DNA of 64,000 nucleotides from JAEYZS01 sp964469265 (GCA_964469265.1 CAYXYF010000010.1:6680-70679), one strand, 5' to 3'; shown: positions 1 through 9,096, counted from the stretch's first letter. The notes: generated by a model from the letters alone, not told the origin. Numbers and translations: made by a program.

Positions 1-1
1 T

Positions 2-52
2 TGGAGAAGTGAACCGCAAAGTCAGTTTGATCTTATCCCGCTGAAATTCTAA
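2..52 (+). CDS. Possible 3' end of an upstream gene (partial)
   Basis: Reading frame 2 is open from the window edge to a TAA at 50-52 and would give a tail of about 16 residues, ending in LKF. It would converge on the RNA methyltransferase gene that ends at 57. Seventeen open codons are weak evidence, and no family can be assigned. Confidence 0.2.
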   Translation, partial: WRSEPQSQFDLIPLKF

Positions 53-56
53 TTTT

Positions 57-812
57 TTATTTTGTGATATTGCCTTTAGATACAACTTTTTTCGAATAGT
101 CATAAAGTGCGATGCTTGCTGCTGCCATAACATTAAGAGACTCACACTCTGTAGAAATTGGAATAGCAACACTGTTCGTTTTAAGACTTTCTGGAAGCCC
201 CATACCTTCTTCACCCACAACTAGAGAAATATTTTTTGGCCAATTAAAATTCTCAAGAGAGGCGCCTTCGCCATCTAATGAAACATAATCTTTGATCTGT
301 TTATGAAGTTCATGGATTGAGGGGCCGACTTCAAATTTTGCTTTAAGAACCATACCACTGGAAGCCTTAATGGCTTTCGGATGGAAGGGGTGTGCTGCCT
401 CTTTAAGAAGGACAACTTTTGAAACACCAAAACCCACAGCAGATCTCACTATGGCGCCAAGGTTTGCAGGATCTTGTGCAGGGACAAAAAGTTCTAAGCC
501 CTGAGGTTTTTGTCCATTCCAAATAGAAATTTTAGGAAGCTCCATCACAAGAATAGGGGATTGAGTTTCGTAGATATCAAGTTCTTTAAATAGATCGTTA
601 GAAAGCTGAACGACTTTTTTCTTTAATCGCGAGTCGACGGCGGTTGATTCTGCTGTAACAAGAATAGATTTGACCGTGTCCAAATGCATATATTCAGAAA
701 CGATCTTAGGCCCCATCACTAAAAACAGACGTTCCTTTTTAATGCCACTTGCTTTTACAAGCTTTTGAAGAACTTTAAAATAAGAGTTAGATCGGCTTTC
801 TATTACTTTCAT
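57..812 (-). CDS. TrmH/SpoU-family RNA 2'-O-methyltransferase
   Basis: This 251-residue protein is a SPOUT-class methyltransferase expected to methylate a ribose 2'-OH in rRNA or tRNA using S-adenosylmethionine. The N-terminal part (about 1-95) matches the substrate-binding domain of the family. The three SpoU motifs are visible: DPANLGAIVRSA at 114-125 with the conserved Asn and Arg, VVGEEGMGL at 198-206, and IPIS...SLNVMAAASIALY at about 217-237. The last two form the trefoil-knot cofactor site. It is the last gene of a minus-strand run after the FabD-like and aminopeptidase genes, with an 11-bp gap to the latter. The target nucleotide (RlmB-like, TrmH-like or other) cannot be told from sequence. 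Confidence 0.85.
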   Translation of the reverse strand: MKVIESRSNSYFKVLQKLVKASGIKKERLFLVMGPKIVSEYMHLDTVKSILVTAESTAVDSRLKKKVVQLSNDLFKELDIYETQSPILVMELPKISIWNGQKPQGLELFVPAQDPANLGAIVRSAVGFGVSKVVLLKEAAHPFHPKAIKASSGMVLKAKFEVGPSIHELHKQIKDYVSLDGEGASLENFNWPKNISLVVGEEGMGLPESLKTNSVAIPISTECESLNVMAAASIALYDYSKKVVSKGNITK

Positions 813-823
813 GCTGTCTCGGC

Positions 824-2116
824 TTACTTTGGAACGATCTCAGTGAGATTATGTGGAGTACTATCCACTAAAATATCATCTTCAATGCGAACTCCACCAA
901 TATCTTTCCACTTTTCAACCTCGTTCCAGTTGATTTGATCTTGGTATTGTTTTCTCTTCTCAGGATTTTCGATGATATTTTTAATAAAGTATAAACCTGG
1001 CTCAACCGTTACAAGGAAGTTCTTTTCAAGCTGAAGATCAACTCTTATACGCGCACCATAGTATTCTTTAACTGGCTTGTTAACGACTCCACCCACATCA
1101 CGAACTCTTAAGCCCACAAGGTGCCCTACACCATGAGGAAAGAAAGCAGAAATTGCACCCGTTTCAAGTGCTGTATCTGCAGAGCATGTCATGATGTTTA
1201 AGTCTCTTAAGCCCTCGGCCATGATTCGAGCAGAGGCGGCGTGGACTTCGTGCCATTCCATTCCTGGCTGGCACATTGAAACAGATTTTTTCTGTGCGGC
1301 CTTAACAATGTCATAGATAACTTGTTGCCGCTTTGTGAATTGTCCCGAGGACGAAAACACTCTTGTGATATCCACGCAGTAATCAGCAATATCCGCACCA
1401 GCATCAATTAAAATAAACTCATTGTCTCCGATGACCTTATTTGTCGGTATGGCGTGCAGGATAGCAGCGTTTGTACCAGAGCCCACAATATTATCGTAGG
1501 GAAACTTATCAGCTCCTGCTCTTAGTACTGTCGATTCATATTCAATCTGAATATCACGTTCCGTAATTCCAGGGCGTATAAATTTGCTGATGGCTTCATA
1601 ACCTTTTAGTGCAGCGCTAGCACACTGTTTGACAAGGGCGATTTCTGCTTCGTCTTTAACACGGCGAACTTGGTTAAAGGTTTCTAAAAGATCAAGTTCC
1701 TTTTTGCTATCAGCGCGCTTGATATTTCCAACGCTTTGATTGTTGTGAGCTCCAAACATAAAGACCTGTTGAAAGCCCTTTGACTTTGCCCATGACTCAA
1801 GTTCAGAAATATTTATTCCTTCGACGTCGCCTTCAACGCCTTCCCAGAGGCGTTCATCAAAACTTACAGGCTGTACGAAATCAACAAATCCATGATCTTT
1901 ACCGTAGGCCACAGCACCCCATGGGCGTCTTAGACCTGAAAGCCAATAATATTCAGGGTGCGGTAGGAACGGATAAGTTTGGTCAAGCCCACCTGGCTTT
2001 GTAGGTGCTTCACCGCTAAATACTAAAACTAAAGATTTGTTATCAAGGACCGCATCAAAGGCCTGCTTTAAGCGGCTACGTCTATTGCTGATGATGTTTT
2101 GATCAAATATTTTCAT
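824..2116 (-). CDS. pepP: Xaa-Pro aminopeptidase (M24B family)
   Basis: A 430-residue cytoplasmic metallopeptidase that removes N-terminal residues preceding proline. An N-terminal AMP_N-type domain (about 1-140) precedes the pita-bread catalytic domain. The dinuclear metal ligands can be placed: D238 (LIDAGAD), D249 (CVDITR), H332 (PHGVGHLVG), E372 (TVEPGLYF) and E412 (GVRIEDD). Where E. coli PepP has a His (GLDVHDVG), this protein has Arg at 339 (GLRVRDVG), a variant I have seen in other bacterial branches of the family, so activity is still expected. It lies 40 bp downstream of the FabD-like gene and 11 bp upstream of the methyltransferase, in a probable minus-strand operon. Confidence 0.88.
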   Translation of the reverse strand: MKIFDQNIISNRRSRLKQAFDAVLDNKSLVLVFSGEAPTKPGGLDQTYPFLPHPEYYWLSGLRRPWGAVAYGKDHGFVDFVQPVSFDERLWEGVEGDVEGINISELESWAKSKGFQQVFMFGAHNNQSVGNIKRADSKKELDLLETFNQVRRVKDEAEIALVKQCASAALKGYEAISKFIRPGITERDIQIEYESTVLRAGADKFPYDNIVGSGTNAAILHAIPTNKVIGDNEFILIDAGADIADYCVDITRVFSSSGQFTKRQQVIYDIVKAAQKKSVSMCQPGMEWHEVHAASARIMAEGLRDLNIMTCSADTALETGAISAFFPHGVGHLVGLRVRDVGGVVNKPVKEYYGARIRVDLQLEKNFLVTVEPGLYFIKNIIENPEKRKQYQDQINWNEVEKWKDIGGVRIEDDILVDSTPHNLTEIVPK

Positions 2117-2156
2117 ACTCGGAATCTAAAAGAGAATTCGAGTAAAAACAAATACT

Positions 2157-3134
2157 TTACAAAGATTTTAGTGTCTCTTGGTTCTTTGTTGAAGTTGCCG
2201 CAACTGAAGGTGCTGGTTTTGCCAGATAGTTCACAAACTCCACTGGATTATGAAGCGGTGTGCGCTCTGCGAATAAAATCAGCGTGGCGACAGGGCCGAC
2301 GTTAACGAAGCGGTTAATACTAAGATCTTTCACCGCAAACTGTAATGATCGCATCCAAAAAACTGTAGAGTTAAAATTATCGATCATGTCCTTAAGAAGT
2401 TCTTCTTTGGTCTCAATAACTTTAAGATGTGCGGAGGAAATCATTTTATATTTCCACTCAGATTCGGGCTTTAAGGTGTGCGCATAAAGATCGTAGGTTT
2501 CTTGAGTGATATGACTCATCATCGGAGAGTGAAGAGGCTTGTCATAGATGGGGTTGATTCGATAGCGCTTAAGCTCAAGCTCGTTTTTTCTCCATCTCTC
2601 AAGATTTTCAATAGTTCCTGTTACAAGAAAGTGTCGTGGTGTTTGCTCCACCGCATAGTATATTCCTGCATCAAAGATTTCTTGGATGCGTTCTTCGGTC
2701 ATGGTGCCATCAATGACTTTGATATGATAAGCGCCACAGTCCTTCATTTCTTTTGTTTTAAGATGATAGTTCCAACTTGCAGCAATCACGACATCATAGT
2801 CTAAAGCTCCTGCAAGATAAGAGCGTGCAACATCTCCTAAGGAACATCCCATAAGATACTCAGGACGTTCGCCATTGGAAGTGAAGAAATCAAAAAGACC
2901 AATTTGTACAACGGTGACTGCAATGGCTTGGAGAGAAAATTCTTTTTTATAAAGTTCATCGGCACTTGAAATAAACTCTCTCAAATTAAAGTCGGGCGCA
3001 ACTTTGTCTAGGACTTTTTGAGCCTGTTCAATGCGAGCTTTGACATGAGGAAATGTCAGCATCAAAAGGCGATCAGATAGATTGTCTAACCCATCAATTC
3101 CAGAGAACATGTATGCTGTTTTGGTCGTATTCAT
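2157..3134 (-). CDS. FabD-like acyltransferase with altered nucleophile motif
   Basis: A 325-residue protein resembling malonyl-CoA:ACP transacylase (MAT fold). The opening AYMFSGIDG echoes the FabD start (FxFPGQG). The nucleophile elbow is GCSLGD at 96-101, so Ser98 is kept but the usual GHSLGE His is Cys. A partner His is present at 202 (PLHSPMM). I chose the ATG at 3134 because GGGGGA lies just upstream of it; the frame stays open another 22 codons to 3200 without better signals. A separate, canonical FabD C-terminus is at the right edge of the window, so this is a second, divergent paralogue. Its acyl substrate is unknown. It heads a minus-strand run with pepP and the methyltransferase. 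Confidence 0.7.
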   Translation of the reverse strand: MNTTKTAYMFSGIDGLDNLSDRLLMLTFPHVKARIEQAQKVLDKVAPDFNLREFISSADELYKKEFSLQAIAVTVVQIGLFDFFTSNGERPEYLMGCSLGDVARSYLAGALDYDVVIAASWNYHLKTKEMKDCGAYHIKVIDGTMTEERIQEIFDAGIYYAVEQTPRHFLVTGTIENLERWRKNELELKRYRINPIYDKPLHSPMMSHITQETYDLYAHTLKPESEWKYKMISSAHLKVIETKEELLKDMIDNFNSTVFWMRSLQFAVKDLSINRFVNVGPVATLILFAERTPLHNPVEFVNYLAKPAPSVAATSTKNQETLKSL

Positions 3135-3418
3135 GGAGTCCCCCTCATGTTTTGTCCTCATGTTGCGATAAGGGTAAAGGGTAGCCGAAAAACCGTCCAT
3201 CGGAGCCTATGGCTTTGTAATAACTAAGGCCTAGCGAGTGTGCAGGGCGTATAATTTCTTCTCAGGCAGCGGCTTAGGAAACAAGCGAGCTCCGTCCCCC
3301 ATTTTTTATGGCTTTGTTTTGGGGGTGGGCGCGGTGTTTCTTTGTTGGATTAGTGTTTGATAAACTTTGGGTTTTATTAGATTATTTAAAGTTTGAATCA
3401 TTACAAAATGGGATCATG
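3135..3418. other. Divergent intergenic region upstream of pheS
   Basis: This 284-bp region separates the FabD-like gene (minus) from pheS (plus) and should hold both promoters. It contains one copy of a short repeated sequence at 3287-3300. No convincing -35/-10 pair, tRNA or T-box is visible. The pheS frame stays open upstream to 3308 and would encode a Phe/Trp/Leu-rich stretch, but it is not separated from pheS by a stop, so it is not a classical leader peptide. Confidence 0.5.
3287..3300 (-). repeat. Copy of the GGGGACGGAGC short repeat
   Basis: GAGCTCCGTCCCCC here is the reverse complement of the GGGGGACGGAGC sequence found at 34290, 34568 and 34641, and again reversed at 34664. It shares its core with 37189-37202. 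It lies in the pheS upstream region. The recurrence is seen directly; its status as a dispersed repeat family is inference. Confidence 0.5.
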
Positions 3419-4444
3419 ATGAGCAGTCAAAATGAAATCGAAAAAATCAAGGACGAGGCCCTTAAAGCATTTGAGAGTGCAAAAAATCTCACAGAGCTTT
3501 ACGATAAGAAGGTTCAGTTTTTAGGTAAGACTGGGAGCTTCTCAAAGATTATGCAGGGAATGAAAAACCTTGCGCCTGCGGAGCGACCCGTTTTCGGACA
3601 AAAGGTCAACGAGGCAAAAAAGGCCCTTGAAGCATCCTACGAAAGTTTTTTCCAAAAACTCACTGATAAAGAAATTGAAGACCGAGTATTAAAAGAAAAA
3701 ATCGATATCACTCTTCCAGGTCCGAAATTAGACCGAGGAACAAAACATCCGATCACCATGGTGATTGATGAAGTTTCATCCATCTTATCTCGTATCGGTT
3801 ATAGCGTTCGTTTGGGCCCATTGATTGAGTCTGACTTTTATAACTTCGAAGCCCTGAACGTTCCAAAGGATCATCCCGCGCGTGATGAACAAGACACCTT
3901 CTACATTGACGATACCCATGTCTTACGAACACAAACAAGTCCAATTCAGATTCGGACTATGCAAAATGAAAAGCCGCCTCTTCGAATTATCGGACCAGGT
4001 TCGGTATTTCGTTGCGACAGTGACATTTCTCACGCGCCAATGTTTCATCAGATTGAAGGACTATACATCGATAAAAAAGTTTCCATGTCTGAGCTCAAAG
4101 CGACTCTCACTTACTTTACTCGAGAATTCTTTGGTGGATCTGATTTAAAGACAAGATTTAGACCGAGCTTCTTTCCTTTCACTGAGCCCTCAGCAGAGTT
4201 TGATAGCTCATGTCCGTTCTGTAAGTCGAAGGGCTGCAGAATGTGTAAGCAGTCGGGCTGGATTGAATTGGGCGGTTGCGGCTTGGTCCATCCGAATGTG
4301 TTGCGGTCAGCGGGGCTTGATCCTGATCAATGGCAAGGCTTTGCCTTTGGATTTGGTATAGAACGAATGGCTGTTATCAAATACGGCGTTGAAGATATTC
4401 GTCTGCTTGCAGAAAACGACACAAGGTTTTTAGAGCAATTTTAA
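3419..4444 (+). CDS. pheS: Phenylalanine-tRNA ligase alpha subunit
   Basis: Catalytic subunit of the (alpha-beta)2 phenylalanyl-tRNA synthetase. From this ATG the protein is 341 residues, typical for PheS. The N-terminal coiled coil (about 1-85) precedes the class II core, with motif 2 around FRCDSDISHAPMFHQIEG and motif 3 in GFGIERMAVIKYG near the end. A CxxC...CxxC insert (CPFCKSKGCRMC) sits before GWIELGGCGLVHP. Two ATGs occur in tandem (3416 and 3419); GGGA at 3410-3413 spaces better for the second. The longer frame back to 3308 would add about 37 residues absent from the family. pheT follows 22 bp later. Confidence 0.93.
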   Translation: MSSQNEIEKIKDEALKAFESAKNLTELYDKKVQFLGKTGSFSKIMQGMKNLAPAERPVFGQKVNEAKKALEASYESFFQKLTDKEIEDRVLKEKIDITLPGPKLDRGTKHPITMVIDEVSSILSRIGYSVRLGPLIESDFYNFEALNVPKDHPARDEQDTFYIDDTHVLRTQTSPIQIRTMQNEKPPLRIIGPGSVFRCDSDISHAPMFHQIEGLYIDKKVSMSELKATLTYFTREFFGGSDLKTRFRPSFFPFTEPSAEFDSSCPFCKSKGCRMCKQSGWIELGGCGLVHPNVLRSAGLDPDQWQGFAFGFGIERMAVIKYGVEDIRLLAENDTRFLEQF

Positions 4445-4466
4445 AGTTGCTGGAGATTATAGAATA

Positions 4467-6929
4467 ATGAAAATTTCACTCAAATGGTTAAATGATTACG
4501 TTGATGTTTCTGAGTTCTTTACAGCTCCGAACAAGCTTGCAGATATTCTCACGCACAAAGGGCTCGAAGTTGAAGGAATTGAAGATAAGGCCCGCGACTT
4601 TGAAAACGTTGTGGTGGGACATATCCTTGAAAAAGATAAGCATCCCAATGCTGACAAATTAACTCTTTGCCAAGTCACAACTGGGGAAGGCAAAGTTCAT
4701 CAAATTATTTGCGGCGCCAAAAACCATCAAAAAGGGGACAACGTTGTCGTGGCGCTCCCTGGTGCCATCCTACCTGGGAACTTTGCAATCAAACTTTCAA
4801 AAATTCGCGATGTAGAATCTCAAGGCATGCTTTGCTCAGAAAAGGAACTAGGTTTAAGTTCAGAGTCTGAAGGAATTGTTATTTTGCCAAGTGATGCACC
4901 TATCGGGAAATCTTTTGCAGAGTACAAAGGCATTGATGATGTTGTTTTTGAACTCAAGGTCACTCCCAATCGAGCGGATTGTCTAAGTCACTTTGGTTTA
5001 GCTAGAGAAATTGCATGTGTTTTAGATCGACCATTAAAAAAAGATTTTTCAAAGATTGATCCCCTTACTGAGATCAAAAGCCCGATCAGTGACAAATCAA
5101 CAAAGAAAAAAGTTTCCCTTGAAGTTATCGACAATGATATGTGTCCTCGTTACTGCGGGCGTTTTGTTGAAGGGGTTAAAGTCGGTCCATCTCCGCAGTG
5201 GCTAAAGAGTCGCCTAGAATCTGTCGGAATGAACTCCATTAATAACATCGTTGATATTACAAACTATGTGATGATGGAGTTAGGACAGCCGCTTCACGCT
5301 TTTGATTCGGCACTCATTGGTGGAAATCGAATCATCGTTTCAAAGGCAAAGGCCGGGGAGAAGTTCACAACTCTTGATGATTCTGAGCTGACATTAGTGG
5401 GAACCGAACTTATGATCCGTGACGAAGATAAACCCGTAGCTCTTGCGGGCGTCATGGGCGGGCTCAACTCTGGGATTCAAGATTCAACAACCAATGTTTT
5501 TATTGAGAGCGCCTACTTTACAGCAGAATCAGTAAGAAAAAGCTCAAGACTTCACGGAATAACATCAGAGTCTTCCTACCGTTTTTCTAGAGGCGTTGAT
5601 CCTGCAATGACCTATCCTGCAATGAACCGCTGTGCACAGCTGATCTGCGAACTTGCAGGTGGCACGGCCTACGGAGATCATCACGATACCAACCCTGAGA
5701 TTTACCAAGAAAAAGCGATTCGTCTAAAAGTTTCAGATGTGAGTGGGCGTTTGGGTTATGAAGTTGAAACTGCTAGTGTCGAATCTTGGATGAAACGTCT
5801 TGTAGGAATGGAGAAAGTAAAAACTCTATCTGATGATGCTTTTGAAGTTATTCCGCCAAGCTACCGCGGTGATATTTCCATCAAGGAAGACCTCATCGAA
5901 GAATACGGAAGGCTCGAGGGTTACGAACATATCCCAGAACAACTTCCAACTATGGGCTTTGCCCCAAAACAACATGCAACACAGTACACACTAGGACTTC
6001 TTTTTAATGATCTTTTAAGAAGCGAAGGTTTTAGTGAAGGATTTAATTATGCCTTCGTGGATGGCAAGAAGCACTCTGAGTTTATCGGAGATATTGCAAA
6101 CCTTGCACAAGTGGGTTTTCCAATAAAGAGTGAGCCAGTTCAAATCAAAAATCCTCTCTCAGAAGAAATGAACGTCATGAGACAACAAATTTGTTATGGC
6201 TTATTTGTAAACGCTCTTCACAATTTACGTCATGGTCAAGATCACGGAAAAATCTTCGAGTTAGGTTTTAACTTTGAAAAATCAGCGGAGAGTTATAATC
6301 AGATCTGGAGTGCGGGGCTCATTCAATGGGGGCTTCCTGATTCTTTATGGCAGAAGCAATTCTCACTAGAGTATTTATTTTTTGAAATGAAATCCAATAT
6401 CGAAAACTTTTTATTAAACCTTTCCATAAAGTCATGGCAGTGGGAAGCATGTGACCAACTTCCATATCTTCACCCTGGACAATCCGCTATTTTAAAAGTT
6501 GAAGGACGGGTAGTGGGATATCTCGGAGCGATCCATCCAAAGCTTGCGGAAAAAGAGAAGGTTCGTGTTCCGTTGGTTCTAGGAGAGCTAAACCTAGATA
6601 CTTTAAGCAAAGGACAGCCGCGCACAAAGAAGACCAAACATATTTCCAAAAGCCCAAGCGTTGAACGCGATCTAGCCTTCGTGATGCCAACGTCCTTAGA
6701 GGCTGGATTGGTTAGCGCCGAGATTAAAAAGGCTGCGGGGAATATCTTAAAATCTGTAACAATTTTTGATGTGTTCAAAGGTGATCCACTTCAGGCTGAT
6801 GAAAAGAGCGTTGCCTACCGAATGATCTTTCAGGATGAAGACCGAACCCTCACTGATGAGGACCTAAAAGCTCTGGATAAAAAGATCATTGACGCGATCA
6901 ATCAAAAATTCTCTATATCTGTCCGCTAA
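4467..6929 (+). CDS. pheT: Phenylalanine-tRNA ligase beta subunit
   Basis: An 820-residue beta subunit, full length for the family. In order it shows an EMAP-like tRNA-binding OB domain (about 40-150, with HPNADKLTLCQV), the B3/B4 editing region (including VTPNRADCLSHFGLAREIA and NNIVDITNYVMMELGQPLHAFD), a B5 domain, the catalytic-like core and a C-terminal FDX-ACB anticodon-binding domain beginning near SKSPSVERDLAFV. It pairs with PheS, encoded 22 bp upstream, and is followed after 67 bp by ihfA, an order also seen in other Proteobacteria. Confidence 0.95.
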   Translation: MKISLKWLNDYVDVSEFFTAPNKLADILTHKGLEVEGIEDKARDFENVVVGHILEKDKHPNADKLTLCQVTTGEGKVHQIICGAKNHQKGDNVVVALPGAILPGNFAIKLSKIRDVESQGMLCSEKELGLSSESEGIVILPSDAPIGKSFAEYKGIDDVVFELKVTPNRADCLSHFGLAREIACVLDRPLKKDFSKIDPLTEIKSPISDKSTKKKVSLEVIDNDMCPRYCGRFVEGVKVGPSPQWLKSRLESVGMNSINNIVDITNYVMMELGQPLHAFDSALIGGNRIIVSKAKAGEKFTTLDDSELTLVGTELMIRDEDKPVALAGVMGGLNSGIQDSTTNVFIESAYFTAESVRKSSRLHGITSESSYRFSRGVDPAMTYPAMNRCAQLICELAGGTAYGDHHDTNPEIYQEKAIRLKVSDVSGRLGYEVETASVESWMKRLVGMEKVKTLSDDAFEVIPPSYRGDISIKEDLIEEYGRLEGYEHIPEQLPTMGFAPKQHATQYTLGLLFNDLLRSEGFSEGFNYAFVDGKKHSEFIGDIANLAQVGFPIKSEPVQIKNPLSEEMNVMRQQICYGLFVNALHNLRHGQDHGKIFELGFNFEKSAESYNQIWSAGLIQWGLPDSLWQKQFSLEYLFFEMKSNIENFLLNLSIKSWQWEACDQLPYLHPGQSAILKVEGRVVGYLGAIHPKLAEKEKVRVPLVLGELNLDTLSKGQPRTKKTKHISKSPSVERDLAFVMPTSLEAGLVSAEIKKAAGNILKSVTIFDVFKGDPLQADEKSVAYRMIFQDEDRTLTDEDLKALDKKIIDAINQKFSISVR

Positions 6930-6996
6930 AAACTTGAAAGTTTTCAATACCTTGATACGCTTTATGTAACAGCGGCTTGGACCACAAGGAGGTAGA

Positions 6997-7332
6997 ATGG
7001 GCGGGCAGAACGTAAGCTCTTCAACGATGACAAAGGCGGATATTGTCGAGAGAGTCTATCAAAAGTTAGGATTTTCCAAGAAGGAAGCATCAGAACTTGT
7101 CGAGTTGGTTTTTGATTCCTTAAAAGGCACGCTTCAAGAAGGTGAAAAGGTCAAAATCTCAGGCTTTGGTAACTTCATCGTTCGCGATAAAAAGGAACGT
7201 ATCGGAAGAAACCCGCAAACTGGTGATCAAATTAAAATTAGCGCAAGACGTGTTTTGACTTTCAGACCAAGTCAAGTTTTGAAGGCTATTCTTAATGGTG
7301 AAGACATCACTAATCTCAAGGATGATGATTAA
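6997..7332 (+). CDS. ihfA: Integration host factor alpha-like DNA-binding protein
   Basis: A 111-residue HU/IHF family protein that bends DNA, acting as a dimer in the nucleoid. The start is fixed by an excellent AAGGAGG ribosome site just upstream, giving a short extra N-terminus (MGGQNVSSST) before the usual TKADIVERVYQKLGFSK. The signature GFGNFIVRDKKERIGRNPQTGDQIKISARRVL (given in part) contains the Pro that intercalates into DNA in IHF/HU (GRNP). Its position after pheT favours IhfA over HU. A small palindrome, TTGAAAgtTTTCAA at 6934-6947, lies upstream and could be a regulatory site. Confidence 0.9.
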   Translation: MGGQNVSSSTMTKADIVERVYQKLGFSKKEASELVELVFDSLKGTLQEGEKVKISGFGNFIVRDKKERIGRNPQTGDQIKISARRVLTFRPSQVLKAILNGEDITNLKDDD

Positions 7333-7352
7333 TTTAAAAAAGGGGGTAACCC

Positions 7353-7817
7353 ATGTCGATCGAATTTACGGAACATGTGTTAGGTCAAACTGAGCCAGTT
7401 CAAGAGGAACAGTCCATATTTGTTGATGAAACTCTTAAAAAAGAGTTAAGCCAGATCCCAGATAAAATGGCTTTTAAAATTGGTGAGGTTGCAGAACTTC
7501 TCAATATCAAAACCTACGTTTTAAGATATTGGGAAACAGAGTTTGAAGCTCTTAAACCAAAAAAATCCAATCGCAATCAAAGAATGTATTCTAAAAAAGA
7601 TGTCGAGACCGCTCTCTTTATTAAGAAGCTATTGTATCGTGATCGCTTTTCAATTGAGGGTGCAAGAAAAGCTCTTCGTAAAGCAAAGAGCGAGGCAAAA
7701 ATTGAAATTAAAAAAGATAAGGTTATTGGCGAGAAGATGGCCGTCTTCAGTGAGACCCTTGACGACGTCAAAATCTTACTTCGACAAATTCAAAATATTA
7801 AATCAAGATTTGAATAA
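7353..7817 (+). CDS. MerR-family transcriptional regulator
   Basis: A 154-residue regulator with an N-terminal winged-helix MerR domain at about 40-110: FKIGEVAELLNIKTYVLRYW, then the wing NRNQRMYSKKDVE. The C-terminal part is a Lys-rich helix suited to dimerisation, and there are no cysteines arranged for metal sensing. A GGGGGT ribosome site precedes the ATG. Genes of this type after pheT-ihfA are common in deltaproteobacteria and alphaproteobacteria; the effector and targets are unknown. Confidence 0.88.
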   Translation: MSIEFTEHVLGQTEPVQEEQSIFVDETLKKELSQIPDKMAFKIGEVAELLNIKTYVLRYWETEFEALKPKKSNRNQRMYSKKDVETALFIKKLLYRDRFSIEGARKALRKAKSEAKIEIKKDKVIGEKMAVFSETLDDVKILLRQIQNIKSRFE

Positions 7818-7830
7818 AGAGAGAGTACCC

Positions 7831-8619
7831 GTGGCAATTCGTTTTATTGTTACCGCTATCGTGGCAGGTGTTTTATTTGGTGCAATGGGTAGCTTTGCTG
7901 CCGTTCAGCCAAAACCTCTTGAATATAAACATGGCGAAGCTATCTTAGAGGGCCAACTTGCCTTCAGCAAAAAAGGCCCCAAAAAAAAGCCCGCAGTCAT
8001 AATCATTCATAACTGGGATGGTATTGATGATTATGAAAAAATGAGAACCAAGAAGATTGCAGAGCTGGGCTATGTTGCATTTGCGGCTGATATCTACGGA
8101 AAAGGCGTGCGACCAAAGGGTGAGGAAGCTAAAACATTATCAAGTTCCTATAAAAACAACGTCAAACTCTTACGAGAAAGAATTCAAGCTGCCTTCGACA
8201 CCGTAGCAAAGCTTCCAAACGTTGATCCAAAGCGCATCGTTGTGATGGGGTATTGCTTCGGCGGAACTGGCGCATTGGAATTTGCTCGTAGTGGTGCCGA
8301 TATTGTCGGTGCAATCAGTTTCCACGGTGGTCTTTCAACCCCAGATCCAGCCGACGCAAAAAACATTAAAGGAAAAGTGTTAGCTCTCCATGGTGCGGAC
8401 GATCCTTTCGTCTCGGAGCGAGAGCTTCGCGGCTTCGAAAAAGAGATGAGAGATGCCCAAGTCGACTGGCAGATGATTTCCTACGGTGGCGCTGTTCATT
8501 CGTTCACCGAAGTAGGGCTTCATCAAGATAACTCTAAGGGTGCTGCCTACAATCCGAAAGCGGATAAACGCTCATGGGAAGCAATGAAGCAGTTTCTCGC
8601 TGAAGCTTTTAAAAAATAA
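7831..8619 (+). CDS. Secreted dienelactone hydrolase-family protein
   Basis: A 262-residue alpha/beta hydrolase. The catalytic triad of the dienelactone hydrolase family is visible: Cys142 in GYCFGG, Asp191 in GADDPF and His223 in AVHSF. I set the start at GTG 7831, 13 bp after the merR stop, because it opens directly into a signal peptide (AIRFIVTAIVAGVLFGAMGSFAA), which predicts export to the periplasm. The same frame is open further upstream, but that would lie inside merR in another frame. The physiological substrate is unknown; many family members act on carboxy-lactones or small esters. It converges with the HIT gene, the stops being adjacent. Confidence 0.82.
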   Translation: MAIRFIVTAIVAGVLFGAMGSFAAVQPKPLEYKHGEAILEGQLAFSKKGPKKKPAVIIIHNWDGIDDYEKMRTKKIAELGYVAFAADIYGKGVRPKGEEAKTLSSSYKNNVKLLRERIQAAFDTVAKLPNVDPKRIVVMGYCFGGTGALEFARSGADIVGAISFHGGLSTPDPADAKNIKGKVLALHGADDPFVSERELRGFEKEMRDAQVDWQMISYGGAVHSFTEVGLHQDNSKGAAYNPKADKRSWEAMKQFLAEAFKK

Positions 8620-9045
8620 TTATAAATATTCTCGTATTTTGAGAGCTGCACTTCTGGCAGCCTCTGGCGATGTTTTATAATCTTTAAACTTATCCATTAC
8701 AGCCCACGGCGGATTTGGCCAAGCCAAATCCGATGTATGTCGTGGAAAGATGTGCCAGTGAAGATGAGGCACTATATTTCCGTAACTTGAGATATTGATC
8801 TTATCCGTATTAAAAGCTTTTGAGAGTGCCTGGGAAGCTTTCGAAAGCTCATGGGTCAGTTCCGTTTGTACGGACGGTTTAAGGTCAAACAATTCAACGG
8901 CATGATCTTTTAAAACCAAGACACAGTAACCTGGTAGGATCTGGTGTTCTCCCATCATTAAAACTGAGTGTTGAAACTCGTAAACTAAGAAAGGATCTGA
9001 GGTCTTCAGCATATTTGGAACTTTGTTACAAAATAAACAATTCAT
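8620..9045 (-). CDS. HIT-family nucleotide hydrolase or transferase
   Basis: A 141-residue histidine-triad protein, usual length for the family. The catalytic HxHxH is at H94, H96 and H98 (PHLHWHIFPR). A CxxC pair at 3 and 6 (CLFC) starts the protein, as in many zinc-binding HIT members. It should hydrolyse dinucleoside polyphosphates or nucleotide phosphoramidates; the exact substrate is not predictable. It is a single gene facing the dienelactone hydrolase. Confidence 0.85.
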   Translation of the reverse strand: MNCLFCNKVPNMLKTSDPFLVYEFQHSVLMMGEHQILPGYCVLVLKDHAVELFDLKPSVQTELTHELSKASQALSKAFNTDKINISSYGNIVPHLHWHIFPRHTSDLAWPNPPWAVMDKFKDYKTSPEAARSAALKIREYL

Positions 9046-9096
9046 TGGAATATTCTAGGTCGTGCGATTTGCAACGTCACGCATTGTTCTCATTTC

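Noticed and set aside
3308..3418. Phe/Trp-rich leader peptide (attenuator) for pheST
   Set aside because: The frame runs straight into pheS with no stop, there is no terminator/antiterminator pair, and the start has no ribosome site. It is more likely an upstream open stretch.
7543..7830. N-terminal extension of the dienelactone hydrolase
   Set aside because: It would lie inside merR in another frame, and the GTG at 7831 gives a clean signal peptide.
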